From positions 372,001 through 436,000 of the forward strand of contig NZ_FRXO01000003.1 of the NCBI RefSeq assembly GCF_900148505.1: a stretch of 64,000 nt of DNA, read 5' to 3'. Position 1 is the stretch's first letter; the number at the start of each line of letters is the position of its first letter. The position numbers were made by a program, and so were the translations under genes. This stretch comes from Pseudoxanthobacter soli DSM 19599. Lineage in GTDB: Bacteria > Pseudomonadota > Alphaproteobacteria > Rhizobiales > Segnochrobactraceae. This document shows, piece after piece, positions 11,700 to 21,775 of the stretch. Below the pieces are notes generated by a model that made no database searches, was not told where the DNA came from, and worked only from the letters and a program-made list of their open reading frames with translations.

Positions 11700-12890
11700 A
11701 TGACGCTGTTCACGCCCGCCACCGAAGACGAGGCCGCGGCCATCATCCGCGACGCCATGGGCGACAGGCGCCCGCTGGCGCTTGCCGGCGGCGGAACGCG
11801 CGCCGGGCTCGGCCGTCCCGTCCAGGCCGCCGACACGCTCGCCACGACCGCGCTCGCGGGCATCACGCTCTACGAGCCGGCCGAACTGGTGATCGGCGCC
11901 CGCGCCGGCACGCCGCTCGCCGAAATCGAGGCCGCCCTCGCCGAACGTGGCCAGATGCTGCCGTTCGAGCCGATGGACCATCGCGCGCTTTACGGCACCG
12001 CGGGCGAACCCACCATCGGCGCCGTCGCCGCCGGCAACGTCTCCGGCCCGCGCCGGGTGCAGGCCGGCGCCGCGCGCGACCATCTGATCGGCGTGCGCTT
12101 CGTCAACGGCCGCGGCGAGGTGGTGAAATCCGGCGGGCGGGTGATGAAGAACGTCACCGGGCTCGATCTCGTCAAGCTCTCCGCCGGGGCGCTCGGCACC
12201 CTCGGGCTCCTGACCGAGGTGGTGTTCAAGGTGCTGCCGCGGCCGGAGGCGCGCCTGACGCTCGGCTGGCACGGCCTCGACGATGAAGCCGCCGTGGCGC
12301 TGATGAGCGCGGCGCTCGGCTCGCCGTTCGAGATATCGGCCGCCGCCCATCTGCCGGCCCCGGTCAACGGCGGCCGCGCGCTGACGCTGCTGCGGATCGA
12401 GGCGGTCTCCTATTCCGTGGAACACCGCGCGAAGGGCCTCGCCGCGCTGCTGGCAGGCCACGGCCAACCCGACCGGCTGCCGGTGGAGACGGCCGATCCC
12501 CTGTGGCGCGCGATCCGCGACGGCGAGCCGGTCGCGGCGGACGCGGCCCATGCGGTGTGGCGGCTGTCGCTGCCGGCGACGCGTTCCCCGGCCGCCCTCG
12601 CCGCCATCCGCGACGGGATCGACGGCGCGACCTGGTTCTACGACTGGGGCGGTGGCCTGGCCTGGCTTGCCGTGCCGTCACAGGGCGATGCGGGCGCGGC
12701 AATCGTCCGCGCCGCCATCCGCGGCTTCGGCGGCCACGCCACGCTGGTGCGGGCGCCCGACGCGGTGCGGACGTCGGTCGACGTGTTCGAACCCCTGTCC
12801 GAGCCGCTGATGGCGATCACACGCGGGCTGAAGGCGAGCTTCGATCCGGCCGGAATTCTCAATCCCGGCCGGATGTACAGCGGTTCATAA
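11700..12890 (+). CDS. glcE: Glycolate oxidase subunit GlcE (FAD-binding)
   Basis: Second FAD-binding subunit of glycolate oxidase, needed for activity together with GlcD and GlcF. The 396-residue protein has a shorter FAD_binding_4 domain with LALAGGGTRAGLG near the N-terminus, GTAGEPTIGAVAAGN, and GGRVMKNVTGLDLVKLSAGA, which is a highly characteristic GlcE block. It ends in the common FDPAGILNPGRMY. It lies 47 bases behind glcD and 64 before glcF, which supports one transcript. Confidence 0.93.
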   Translation: MTLFTPATEDEAAAIIRDAMGDRRPLALAGGGTRAGLGRPVQAADTLATTALAGITLYEPAELVIGARAGTPLAEIEAALAERGQMLPFEPMDHRALYGTAGEPTIGAVAAGNVSGPRRVQAGAARDHLIGVRFVNGRGEVVKSGGRVMKNVTGLDLVKLSAGALGTLGLLTEVVFKVLPRPEARLTLGWHGLDDEAAVALMSAALGSPFEISAAAHLPAPVNGGRALTLLRIEAVSYSVEHRAKGLAALLAGHGQPDRLPVETADPLWRAIRDGEPVAADAAHAVWRLSLPATRSPAALAAIRDGIDGATWFYDWGGGLAWLAVPSQGDAGAAIVRAAIRGFGGHATLVRAPDAVRTSVDVFEPLSEPLMAITRGLKASFDPAGILNPGRMYSGS

Positions 12891-12954
12891 GCCGGCAAAT
12901 TATAGCCGTGAATTTTGGTGTGGGCGACAGCCTCGCGCCGCCGGAGACGGAACG

Positions 12955-14262
12955 ATGCAGACCAACTTCACCGCGGACCAGCTGGCCGACCCGCAGACGG
13001 CGGCGTCCGAGCGCATCCTCAGGGCCTGCGTTCATTGCGGCTTCTGCACGGCGACCTGCCCGACCTATCTCCTGCTCGGCGACGAGCTCGACTCGCCGCG
13101 CGGCCGCATCTACCTCATCAAGGACATGCTGGAATCCGGCCGGCCGGCGACGGAGGAGGTGGTGCGCCACGTCGACCGCTGCCTCTCGTGCCTGTCCTGC
13201 ATGACGACGTGCCCCTCGGGCGTGCATTACACGCACCTCGTCGATCACGCCCGTGCCCATATCGAGAACACCTACGAGCGGCCGTTCACCGACCGTCTGC
13301 TGCGGGCGACGCTCGCGAAGATCCTGCCCTATCCCGGCCGGTTCCGCCTCGCGCTCATGGCCGCGCGGCTCGCCCGCCCGCTCTCGGGCCTCGCCGCCGC
13401 CGTGCCCGCGGTCGGCACGCGGCTCTCGGCCATGCTGGCGCTCGCGCCGAAGCGGCTGCCCCGGCCGCAGCCACGCGGACCGGCGCGCCCGGCAACAGGT
13501 GCGAAGGGTCGCGTCGCCATTCTGGAGGGCTGTGCCCAGCCGGTGCTGAACCCCGGCATCAACGCCGCGGCGCGACGCGTGCTGGTGCGCCACGGCATCG
13601 AGATCGTCACCCCCCGCGGCGAAGGCTGCTGCGGCGCGCTCGTGCACCACATGGGCCGCGAGCACGATGGCCTGGCGTTCGCCCGCCGCAACATCGATGC
13701 CTGGTCGGCCGAGATCGAGGCCGGCGGGCTGGACGCCATCCTGATCACCGCGTCGGGCTGCGGCACCACCATCAAGGACTACGGCTTCATGCTGCGCGAG
13801 GACCCGGCCTATGCGGCGAAGGCGGCCCGTGTCTCGGCGCTGGCGAAGGACGTGACGGAATATCTGGCGACGCTCGACCTCGCCGTCGCCCCGCGCGCGA
13901 CGAACCCCGTGGTCGCCTATCACTCCGCCTGCTCGATGCAGCATGGCCAGAAGATCACGGACCTGCCGAAGACCCTGCTGCGCAAGGCCGGGTTCACGGT
14001 GAAGGACGTGCCGGAATCCCACATCTGCTGCGGCTCGGCCGGCACCTACAACCTGCTCCAGCCGGAAATCTCCGGCCGGCTGCGCGAGCGCAAGGTGAAG
14101 AACATCGCCCGCACCGGGGCCGACGTCATCGCCGCCGGCAATATCGGCTGCATGGTGCAGATCGGCCTCGGCACCGGCACGCCCATCGTCCACACGATCG
14201 AGCTGATCGACTGGGCGACCGGCGGCCCGATGCCGGAAGCGCTCGCCGCCCGCGCCGCCTGA
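12955..14262 (+). CDS. glcF: Glycolate oxidase iron-sulfur subunit GlcF
   Basis: Electron-transfer subunit of glycolate oxidase. Two ferredoxin-type [4Fe-4S] motifs lie in the N-terminal 100 residues: CVHCGFCTATCPTY and CLSCLSCMTTCPSG. Two CCG-type cysteine-rich domains follow, with GEGCCGALVHHMG and SHICCGSAGTYNLLQP. The 435-residue length is normal. It ends the glcDEF operon and its stop lies only 17 bases from the convergent recR stop, so transcripts of the two units probably overlap. Confidence 0.93.
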   Translation: MQTNFTADQLADPQTAASERILRACVHCGFCTATCPTYLLLGDELDSPRGRIYLIKDMLESGRPATEEVVRHVDRCLSCLSCMTTCPSGVHYTHLVDHARAHIENTYERPFTDRLLRATLAKILPYPGRFRLALMAARLARPLSGLAAAVPAVGTRLSAMLALAPKRLPRPQPRGPARPATGAKGRVAILEGCAQPVLNPGINAAARRVLVRHGIEIVTPRGEGCCGALVHHMGREHDGLAFARRNIDAWSAEIEAGGLDAILITASGCGTTIKDYGFMLREDPAYAAKAARVSALAKDVTEYLATLDLAVAPRATNPVVAYHSACSMQHGQKITDLPKTLLRKAGFTVKDVPESHICCGSAGTYNLLQPEISGRLRERKVKNIARTGADVIAAGNIGCMVQIGLGTGTPIVHTIELIDWATGGPMPEALAARAA

Positions 14263-14279
14263 ACGGCGCCGTCCCGCTG

Positions 14280-14888
14280 TCAGAACGGCCGGCGCTGGCG
14301 GATCGCCGCGGAAAGCGTGCCCTCGTCGAGATAGTCGAGTTCGCCGCCGACAGGCACGCCATGGGCGAGGCGCGACACGGCGACGCCCGCGTCGCGAAGC
14401 TGATCGGTCAGATAGTGCGCCGTGGTCTGGCCCTCGACGGTCGCGTTCACCGCGATGATGACCTCCGTGACCAGCGGATCGCAGGCCCGGCGGACGAGGC
14501 CGTCGATGTTGAGCTCCTCCGGACCGATGCCGTCGAGCGCCGAAAGCGTGCCGCCGAGCACATGGTAGCGCGCATTGACCGCCTCCGCCCGCTCCAGCGC
14601 CCAGAGGTCGGACACATCCTCGACCACCACGATCACCGAGGCGTCGCGCTTCGAATCGGTGCAGATGGTGCAGGGATCGCAGCTGTCGACATTGCCGCAT
14701 TCCGAGCAGACGCGCACCGTCTCGACCGCCCTCGCGAGCGCGGCCGATAGGGGCTCCATCAGCTGCTCGCGGCGCTTGACGAGCGCGAGCGCCGCCCGGC
14801 GCGCCGAACGCGGCCCGAGCCCCGGCAGCTTCGCCAGAAGCTGGATCAGGCGCTCGATTTCCGGACCGGCGACGGCGCGAGGGGCCAT
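14280..14888 (-). CDS. recR: Recombination mediator RecR
   Basis: Works with RecO (and RecF) to load RecA on single-stranded gaps. The protein has 202 residues, the standard size. It shows an N-terminal helix-hairpin-helix region ([16 protein letters not shown]), a four-cysteine zinc finger ([16 protein letters not shown]) and a Toprim domain ([15 protein letters not shown] through [14 protein letters not shown]). Last gene of the ffs-dnaX-ybaB-recR cluster, 76 bases behind ybaB. Confidence 0.96.
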   Translation of the reverse strand: MAPRAVAGPEIERLIQLLAKLPGLGPRSARRAALALVKRREQLMEPLSAALARAVETVRVCSECGNVDSCDPCTICTDSKRDASVIVVVEDVSDLWALERAEAVNARYHVLGGTLSALDGIGPEELNIDGLVRRACDPLVTEVIIAVNATVEGQTTAHYLTDQLRDAGVAVSRLAHGVPVGGELDYLDEGTLSAAIRQRRPF

Positions 14889-14964
14889 GAGACACTCATG
14901 TTGAGAGCGGCACGCCCTCGAAATCTAGAGCGACATGCGTGCGGAAAGGACGAGATAAGCCGGC

Positions 14965-15285
14965 TCAGAACGGCAGCTTGAAACCGGGCGGCAGGCCGAT
15001 ATCGCCCATCAGCGCCTGGGTGCGCTCGGTCAGCAGCAGTTCGGCCTTGGTCTTGGCCTCTGTGTGGGCGGCGACGATCAGGTCCTCGAGGATCTCCGTC
15101 TCCTCGGCCTTCATCAGCGACGGGTCGATCGAGATGCTCTTGAGCCCGCCCTTGCCGGTGAGCGTCACCCTGACGAGCCCGCCGCCGGACGCTCCCTCGA
15201 CCTCGACCGAGGCGACCTCGTCCTGGAGCGACGCCATGCGCTCCTGAAGCTGCTTCGCCTTCGTCATCATCTTCAGGAAGTCCAT
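14965..15285 (-). CDS. Nucleoid-associated protein, YbaB/EbfC family
   Basis: Small (106-residue) dimeric DNA-binding protein thought to organise the nucleoid. The N-terminus MDFLKMMTKAKQLQERM is a charged helix, followed by VEVEGASGGGLVRVTLTGKG and the IDPSLM...EILEDLIVAAHTEA block, all typical of the family. The start at 15285 matches family N-termini; the frame is open 24 codons further upstream but that part has no family resemblance. Located between dnaX and recR, the near-universal order for this gene. Confidence 0.93.
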   Translation of the reverse strand: MDFLKMMTKAKQLQERMASLQDEVASVEVEGASGGGLVRVTLTGKGGLKSISIDPSLMKAEETEILEDLIVAAHTEAKTKAELLLTERTQALMGDIGLPPGFKLPF

Positions 15286-15465
15286 GGCCGTCTCGGTCCT
15301 CTCGATGGGATTTGGGGGCCCGGCAAGGTCGGCGCGACCGGCGGGCACAAGGCTCAAGCCGCAGATATCGTCCGCCGGGGGCTCCGGCGCAACCCTCGCG
15401 GCGCGTTTCCTTGCGGATGCGGCGCCCGTCGGGTGCGGCGGGTTCGCCGGCCCGGGGAGCGGGGG

Positions 15466-17556
15466 CTACAGGCTGTCGAAGTCGAAATCGTCGTCGAACG
15501 CCCGGTCGTCCGCGCCGCCGGGATCGGCCAGCACCGGATCGTCCTCGAACCCGTCGGTGTCTTCCACCGGTGCGGGGGTGAACCCGCCCGCCGCATCCTC
15601 GCCATTGCGGATGCTGACATTGACGATCTTCGCGCCCGGGAACCGCGCCATCACCGCCAGCACCAGCGGATCGGTCTCGGCATCGGAGCGCCGCTGCGCG
15701 TCGGCCTGCTGGCGTTCCTCGTACAGCGTGCGCGCGCCGCCGCCGCGCGTGACCGTCACCACCCAGCGCGTGCCGGTCCAGTCGGTCAGCTTGCGGCCGA
15801 GATCGCCGGCGAGATCGGGCGCGGCGTCCGGCGTCGGCTCGAACTCGATCCGGCCCGGCTCCAGCCGCACCAGCCGCATCTGCCGCTCGACGGCGAACTT
15901 GAGGCGGATGTCGCGCCGCTCGGCACAGGCGGCGGCGATGTCTTCCAGCGACCGGAACGGGCCTGCTTCGGGCGCGGCCGGCTTCGGCGCGGGTTCGGCA
16001 ACGGGGCTCGGCACGGCGGGAGCGGCCGCGCCATGGGACGGCGCCGCGATACGCAGGGCAGGACGGCCGCCGGCATCGCCGCTGGCCGCGAGCGACCGGC
16101 CGCCGACCGCGTCCGCGGGCGCCGGCCCGCCGCCGCCGCCAGCGGTCGCGGATGAACCGCCGGACGGACCCGGCCGTGAGGGCGACGGCGAACCCGCTGC
16201 CGTGGTTCCAGCCCCGCCGCCGTCGCGGAAAGCGCGGATCGCTTCCTCCGGCGTCGGCAGGTCGGCGACATAGGCGAGCCGCACCAGCACCATCTCGGCC
16301 GCCGCAAGCGGACGGGGCGAACCCTGCACCTCGGGGATGCCCTTCAGGAGAAGCTGCCACGCCCGCGTCAGCACCGCCACCGAAAGCTGCGCGGCGAACG
16401 CGGTGCCGCGCTTGCGCTCGATCTCGGTGAGCGTGGCGTCGTTCGCCGCCTCGGGCACGATCTTGAGCCGGGTAACGAGATGGACGAAGGCCGCAAGGTC
16501 CGACAGCACCACAGAAGGATCGGCGCCGATCTCGTATTGCGCGGCGAGTTCCTTCAGCGCCGCGGCGGCGTCGCCCCGCAGCACATGCTCGAACAGGTCG
16601 ACGACGCGGGCGCGGTCGGCAAGGCCGAGCATCGCGCGGACTTCCTCGACATTCACCCGTCCGGCGCCGTGGGCGATGGCCTGGTCCAGCAGGGACAGGC
16701 TGTCGCGCACCGAACCCTCGGCCGCGCGCGCAATCAGCGCCAGCGCCTCGCCCTCGACCTCGACGCCTTCCTTGGCGGAGATGCCGGCGAGATGGCGCAC
16801 CAGCACGTCGGCCTCGACGCGGCGCAGGTCGAACCGCTGGCAGCGCGACAGCACGGTGACCGGCACCTTGCGGATCTCGGTGGTCGCGAACACGAACTTC
16901 ACGTGCTCGGGCGGTTCTTCCAGCGTCTTCAGCAGGCCGTTGAACGCCGCCGTCGAGAGCATGTGCACCTCGTCGACGATATAGACCTTGTAGCGCGCGG
17001 AAACCGGCTTGTAGCGGGATGCCTCGGTGATCTCGCGGATGTCGTTGATCGAGGTGTGGGACGCCGCGTCCATCTCGATGACGTCGACGTCGCGGCCCTC
17101 CATGATCGCGTCGCAGTGCAGCCCCGGCACCTTCATGTCGACCGTGGGGCGGTCGATGGCGCCGGGCACGACATAGTTGAGGGCGCGGGCGAGAATGCGG
17201 GCGGTCGTGGTTTTGCCCACGCCGCGCACGCCGGTCAGCATCCAGGCCTGCGGAATGCGGCCGGATTCGAACGCGTTCGAGAGCGTGCGCACCATCGGCT
17301 CCTGGCCGATGAGGTCGTCGAACGAGCGCGGGCGATATTTACGGGCGAGAACGCGGTAGGGGGCGGCGGCGGTCGCGGAGGGGGGCGGCGGCATGCCGTC
17401 CTCGTCGACGAACAGGCCGGCGGCATCGAGCGCGGGGTACGCGGCTTCGTCCTTCGCGGCGGCTTGGTCCTTCGCAGAGGCTTGCGACCCTTCCCGGGCA
17501 GGTGACCTGCCGGCACCCGCATCGCCAAGAAGGTTCGAGCCGTCTCCGTCCATCAA
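15466..17556 (-). CDS. dnaX: DNA polymerase III subunits gamma and tau
   Basis: Clamp-loader ATPase that opens the sliding clamp and links polymerase cores at the fork. An N-terminal acidic, alanine-rich extension of about 65 residues precedes the AAA+ module, which shows GVGKTTTARILARA (Walker A), DEVHMLS (Walker B) and LSRCQRFDLRR (sensor 1/SRC arginine finger). The usual four-cysteine zinc insert is degenerate: only the cysteine in GLHCDAIMEG remains. Domain III is followed by a proline/glycine-rich linker and a tau-like C-terminal domain, total 696 residues. I saw no obvious slippery A- or T-run that would produce a short gamma form. The SRP RNA gene lies 35 bases upstream in the same orientation. 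Confidence 0.95.
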   Translation of the reverse strand: MMDGDGSNLLGDAGAGRSPAREGSQASAKDQAAAKDEAAYPALDAAGLFVDEDGMPPPPSATAAAPYRVLARKYRPRSFDDLIGQEPMVRTLSNAFESGRIPQAWMLTGVRGVGKTTTARILARALNYVVPGAIDRPTVDMKVPGLHCDAIMEGRDVDVIEMDAASHTSINDIREITEASRYKPVSARYKVYIVDEVHMLSTAAFNGLLKTLEEPPEHVKFVFATTEIRKVPVTVLSRCQRFDLRRVEADVLVRHLAGISAKEGVEVEGEALALIARAAEGSVRDSLSLLDQAIAHGAGRVNVEEVRAMLGLADRARVVDLFEHVLRGDAAAALKELAAQYEIGADPSVVLSDLAAFVHLVTRLKIVPEAANDATLTEIERKRGTAFAAQLSVAVLTRAWQLLLKGIPEVQGSPRPLAAAEMVLVRLAYVADLPTPEEAIRAFRDGGGAGTTAAGSPSPSRPGPSGGSSATAGGGGGPAPADAVGGRSLAASGDAGGRPALRIAAPSHGAAAPAVPSPVAEPAPKPAAPEAGPFRSLEDIAAACAERRDIRLKFAVERQMRLVRLEPGRIEFEPTPDAAPDLAGDLGRKLTDWTGTRWVVTVTRGGGARTLYEERQQADAQRRSDAETDPLVLAVMARFPGAKIVNVSIRNGEDAAGGFTPAPVEDTDGFEDDPVLADPGGADDRAFDDDFDFDSL

Positions 17557-17590
17557 CCGAGCCCGGTCAGCGTTTCAGACATGAATCGAA

Positions 17591-17691
17591 GGGTGGGAGG
17601 CTGGCACGATGACCCGTGCCGCATCTCGTTGGGGCTGCTTCCTTCCGGACCTGACCCGGTTGGCGAGTGGCTCGTCCACCACCAACCTCCC
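17591..17691 (-). ncRNA. ffs: Signal recognition particle RNA (4.5S type)
   Basis: On the minus strand the conserved apical domain reads GGTCAGGTCCGGAAGGAAGC, the Ffh-binding hairpin with its GGAA tetraloop. The ends pair as expected: GGGAGGTTGG at the 5' side with CCAGCCTCCC at the 3' side. The about 100-nt span fits the small bacterial form lacking an Alu domain. It targets nascent membrane proteins with Ffh and FtsY. Placement just upstream of dnaX is common in alphaproteobacteria. The exact 3' end is not certain to a few bases. Confidence 0.95.
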
Positions 17692-17697
17692 GTCCTC

Positions 17698-17726
17698 TAT
17701 ATCGTCGAGGCGGACGCCGTTGGCAA
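17698..17726 (-). promoter_or_regulatory. Promoter of the SRP RNA gene
   Basis: Reading on the minus strand: -35 TTGCCA (17721-17726), a 17-base spacer and -10 GATATA (17698-17703). The predicted RNA 5' end at 17691 begins six bases after the -10 box. The good spacing and the independently folded RNA start agree. The same promoter may also feed dnaX. Confidence 0.7.
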
Positions 17727-18081
17727 GACGGGGTTTGCCATCCGGCCGCAACATTTGCCGTCACGGCCGATCGGGCGCGGCCCGGTGCACCGTCAGGACG
17801 AAGGCCGGCCGCGGCGCCGGCAGCGGGCGGCATTCGGCGAGCATCCGGCGCTGGCGCGCCTCTCCGCCCGCGTCACGATGCCGTCGCCGCCGATGACCGG
17901 CGTGTCGAAACCACCACGATCTCGACGCCTCGCGCGCACTTGCCATCGTGCCTTCCCGCCGGTCGCGAGCGCGGAAGGGACAGGGCGCCTCTTCAAAGCG
18001 GGTTCGGTTCGATGCTATGGCAGGCGCCGTCTGCCCAATTTTTCATCGCGTGGGGCGGAACCGAACGGATCATCCGCCATC
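17727..18081. other. Intergenic region ffs promoter / EamA transporter
   Basis: 355 bases between the divergent SRP RNA gene and the transporter. A frame is open on the plus strand in phase with the transporter, but its translation is arginine- and proline-rich and lacks family features, so it was not included. No clear promoter was recognised apart from a modestly AT-rich stretch near 18030-18060. Confidence 0.4.
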
Positions 18082-18969
18082 ATGTCGCGCCTTTCCGCCA
18101 ATGCCCTGCTTCTCCTGGCCGCCGCCATCTGGGGTGGCGCCTTCGTCGCCCAGGCCAATGCCATGGCCCATGTCGGGCCGGCCTGGTTCACGGGGCTGCG
18201 CTTCATTCCCGCCTTCCTGGTGGTGCTGCCGCTCGGCCTCATCGAAAGCCGGCGGGCGGCGCGGCCGCTGACGCGGCGGAACTGGCTCTCGCTCATTCCG
18301 CTCGGCCTGTCGTTCACCGCGGGCACGCTCCTGCAGCAGATCGCCGTCGTCACGACGAGCGTCACGCATGTCGGCTTTCTCACCGGGCTTTACGTGCTGT
18401 TCGTGCCGGTCCTCGAACTCGTGGTGTTCCGCCGCCCGCCGCATTTTCTGGTGATCCCGGCCGCCCTCTCGGCACTCGCCGGCACCTGGCTGCTGGGCGG
18501 CGGGCTCGACGGACTGATGCTCGGCGACATCCTCACCATCGTCGCCGCGCTCTGCTTCGCGGTCCAGATCATCCTGATGGACCGCTATGTGCGGGCGACG
18601 GGCCGGCCGGTGGCCGCCGCGCTCGGGCAGTCGCTCGTCTGCGTGGCGATCGGGCTCGGCGCGGGCGCGGTGTTCGAGCCGATCGATTGGAACGCCGTGA
18701 TGGCGATCCTGCCGGAACTCGCCTATGCGGGCATCCTGTCCGGTGGCGTCGCGTTCCTGCTTCAGGCGATCGGCCAGCAATATACGCCGGCACCGGATGC
18801 CGCGGTGCTCCTGATGGCGGAATCGCTGTTCGCGGCGCTGTTCGCCGCCCTCCTGCTCGGCGAGCGGCTCACAACGGCAGGCTGGGCGGGATGCACGCTC
18901 CTGTTCCTGGCCCTGGTGACTGTCCAGCTCGGCCCCCTCGTGCGGCTGCCGCGCTTCCGCGCGCGCTGA
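18082..18969 (+). CDS. DMT superfamily transporter, EamA family
   Basis: Inner-membrane permease with ten predicted membrane segments in two EamA repeats (about residues 3-135 and 150-288). The first helix reads ALLLLAAAIWGGAFVAQ, typical of EamA proteins, and the second repeat contains VLLMAESLFAALFAALLLGE, the conserved glutamate motif near the end. Family members export amino acids, metabolites or drugs; substrate cannot be predicted. The ATG at 18082 places the first helix right at the N-terminus at a length of 295 residues, as usual. Stands alone, with a partial intergenic repeat behind it. Confidence 0.87.
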   Translation: MSRLSANALLLLAAAIWGGAFVAQANAMAHVGPAWFTGLRFIPAFLVVLPLGLIESRRAARPLTRRNWLSLIPLGLSFTAGTLLQQIAVVTTSVTHVGFLTGLYVLFVPVLELVVFRRPPHFLVIPAALSALAGTWLLGGGLDGLMLGDILTIVAALCFAVQIILMDRYVRATGRPVAAALGQSLVCVAIGLGAGAVFEPIDWNAVMAILPELAYAGILSGGVAFLLQAIGQQYTPAPDAAVLLMAESLFAALFAALLLGERLTTAGWAGCTLLFLALVTVQLGPLVRLPRFRAR

Positions 18970-19070
18970 GGCCGCCGATCCGGGCCTTTCGGCCCTTTCC
19001 GGCGGCATGGCGTTGCGCGCGGGGCTGGAACCCGCCGGCAGGCGGTTCCGCCGGCGCCCGAAATCGTCTA

Positions 19071-19133
19071 GAGCATGTCCCGCCCGGATCGCCCGATGCG
19101 GGCTGCAACGTCATGCTCCAAAGCGCTTTCCGG
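19071..19133 (+). repeat. Degenerate left-half copy of the dispersed palindromic repeat
   Basis: Begins CTAGAGCATGTCCCG and closes with CATGCTCCAAAGCGCTTTCC, so the GAGCATG/CATGCTC outer stem and the AAGCGCTTTCC block of the 112-bp family are retained, while the inner hairpin has diverged to a GC-rich one. It lies between the EamA transporter and zapE. Confidence 0.55.
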
Positions 19134-19237
19134 ATGGCCGGGGATTTCCGTCCGGCCGGAAACCCGCCGGAGCTTGAGCCTCACGTCCGCATCGTCCCCG
19201 GCGCCTCTCCGGCGCTGCCATCCGAACAGGTTTCCCC

Positions 19238-20404
19238 GTGACCGAGCGGCTCATCCGCAAGCCCGGCGTCAAGGACCGCTACATGGCGAAGGTCGCGTCC
19301 GGCGAGATCGCCAGCGACCCGGCCCAGCTCGCCGTGGCGGAAAAGCTCGACGCCCTGATCGACCGCCTCGGCGAGGCGAGGCTCGCCACCAAGAAAAGCG
19401 CGCTCGGCTGGCTGTTCGGCCGCAACCGGGCCGGCGCTGGCGCCGAGCCGGTGAAAGGGCTCTATGTCTGGGGCGAGGTCGGCCGCGGCAAGACCATGCT
19501 GATGGACCTGTTCCACGACGCCCTGCCGATCGCCGCCAAGCGGCGCATCCACTTCCACGGCTTCATGGCCGACGTCCACGCCCGCATCTACAAGGTGCGA
19601 ACCGCCATCGCCGAGGGCACGCTCAAGGGCGACGACCCGGTTCCCCCGGTAGCGGAGGAACTCGCCGCCGAAGCCCGGGTACTGTGCTTCGACGAGTTCG
19701 CCGTCACCGACATCGCCGACGCCATGATCCTCGGCCGGCTGTTCACCGAGCTGTTCGCCCGCGGCGTCGTCCTGGTCGCGACCTCCAATGTCGCCCCCGA
19801 CGATCTCTATCGCGACGGCATCAACCGCGGCCATTTCATGGGCTTCGTCGCCCTTTTGAAGCGCCATGTCGATGTCTGCCGTCTGGACGCCCGGGAAGAC
19901 TACCGGCTTGAGAAGCTGGCGGGCCGGCCGCTCTATTTCACCCCGCTCGATTCCACCGCCGAGGTCGCGCTCGACCGCCTGTTCCTCGCCCTCACCGGCA
20001 AGGCGCGCGGCGCGCCGGAAACCCTCGACGTCGACGGCCGCAAGCTCGTCGTGCCGGAGGCGGTCGGCGGCGTCGCCCGGTTCCATTTCCGCGATCTCTG
20101 CGTCGCCGCCCTCGGCGCCCACGATTATCTCGCCATCGCCCGGCGGTTCCACACCGTGGTGCTCTCCGGCGTGCCGGTGATGAGCCCCGACACCCGCAAC
20201 GAGGCCAAGCGCTTCATCATCCTGATCGATGCGCTCTATGACGGCCACGTGCGTCTCGTGCTCTCGGCCGCGGCCGAGCCCCAGGCCCTGTTCGCGGGCT
20301 CGGATTCGACCGAGGCGTTCGAGTTCCAGCGCACCGCTTCGCGGCTGATCGAGATGCGCTCGGCCGCCTATGTCGCGAGCGTCGAAGGACCGCCGATGAC
20401 ATGA
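19238..20404 (+). CDS. zapE: Cell division protein ZapE (AFG1-like ATPase)
   Basis: ATPase of the AFG1/ZapE family. ZapE acts at the division septum and on Z-ring dynamics in E. coli; the mitochondrial relatives handle respiratory-complex turnover. Walker A is YVWGEVGRGKTMLMDLF (about residue 75), Walker B is LCFDEFAVTDIADAMIL, and ARGVVLVATSNVAPDDLYRDG is the sensor region. Length 388 residues is usual for alphaproteobacteria. The start is a GTG at 19238, since the family N-terminus RYMAKVASGE begins soon after; the ribosome site is weak. It often precedes mdh in this group of bacteria, as here. Confidence 0.92.
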   Translation: MTERLIRKPGVKDRYMAKVASGEIASDPAQLAVAEKLDALIDRLGEARLATKKSALGWLFGRNRAGAGAEPVKGLYVWGEVGRGKTMLMDLFHDALPIAAKRRIHFHGFMADVHARIYKVRTAIAEGTLKGDDPVPPVAEELAAEARVLCFDEFAVTDIADAMILGRLFTELFARGVVLVATSNVAPDDLYRDGINRGHFMGFVALLKRHVDVCRLDAREDYRLEKLAGRPLYFTPLDSTAEVALDRLFLALTGKARGAPETLDVDGRKLVVPEAVGGVARFHFRDLCVAALGAHDYLAIARRFHTVVLSGVPVMSPDTRNEAKRFIILIDALYDGHVRLVLSAAAEPQALFAGSDSTEAFEFQRTASRLIEMRSAAYVASVEGPPMT

Positions 20405-21689
<1,285 letters not shown>

Positions 21690-21775
21690 GCACCCGGAGC
21701 CTCCCCGTTGCCGGAGCACGGCCTTCGAAAGAGGCCCTGCTCCGAAGCGCCCGGACATGAAATCGGAGACGCTCG

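Noticed and set aside
12859-14895. A 678-codon minus-strand frame over glcF and recR
   Set aside because: Its translation is Arg/Ala/Gly-rich without motifs; glcF and recR in the other frames show full family signatures.
14923-14957. A further partial copy of the dispersed repeat between recR and ybaB
   Set aside because: Only CTAGAGCG and GGAAAGGAC resemble the element; no stem could be formed, so the match is too weak.
17591-17620. TGGCAC near 17601 as a sigma-54 promoter
   Set aside because: There is no TTGC at the right distance, and the bases are part of the folded SRP RNA.
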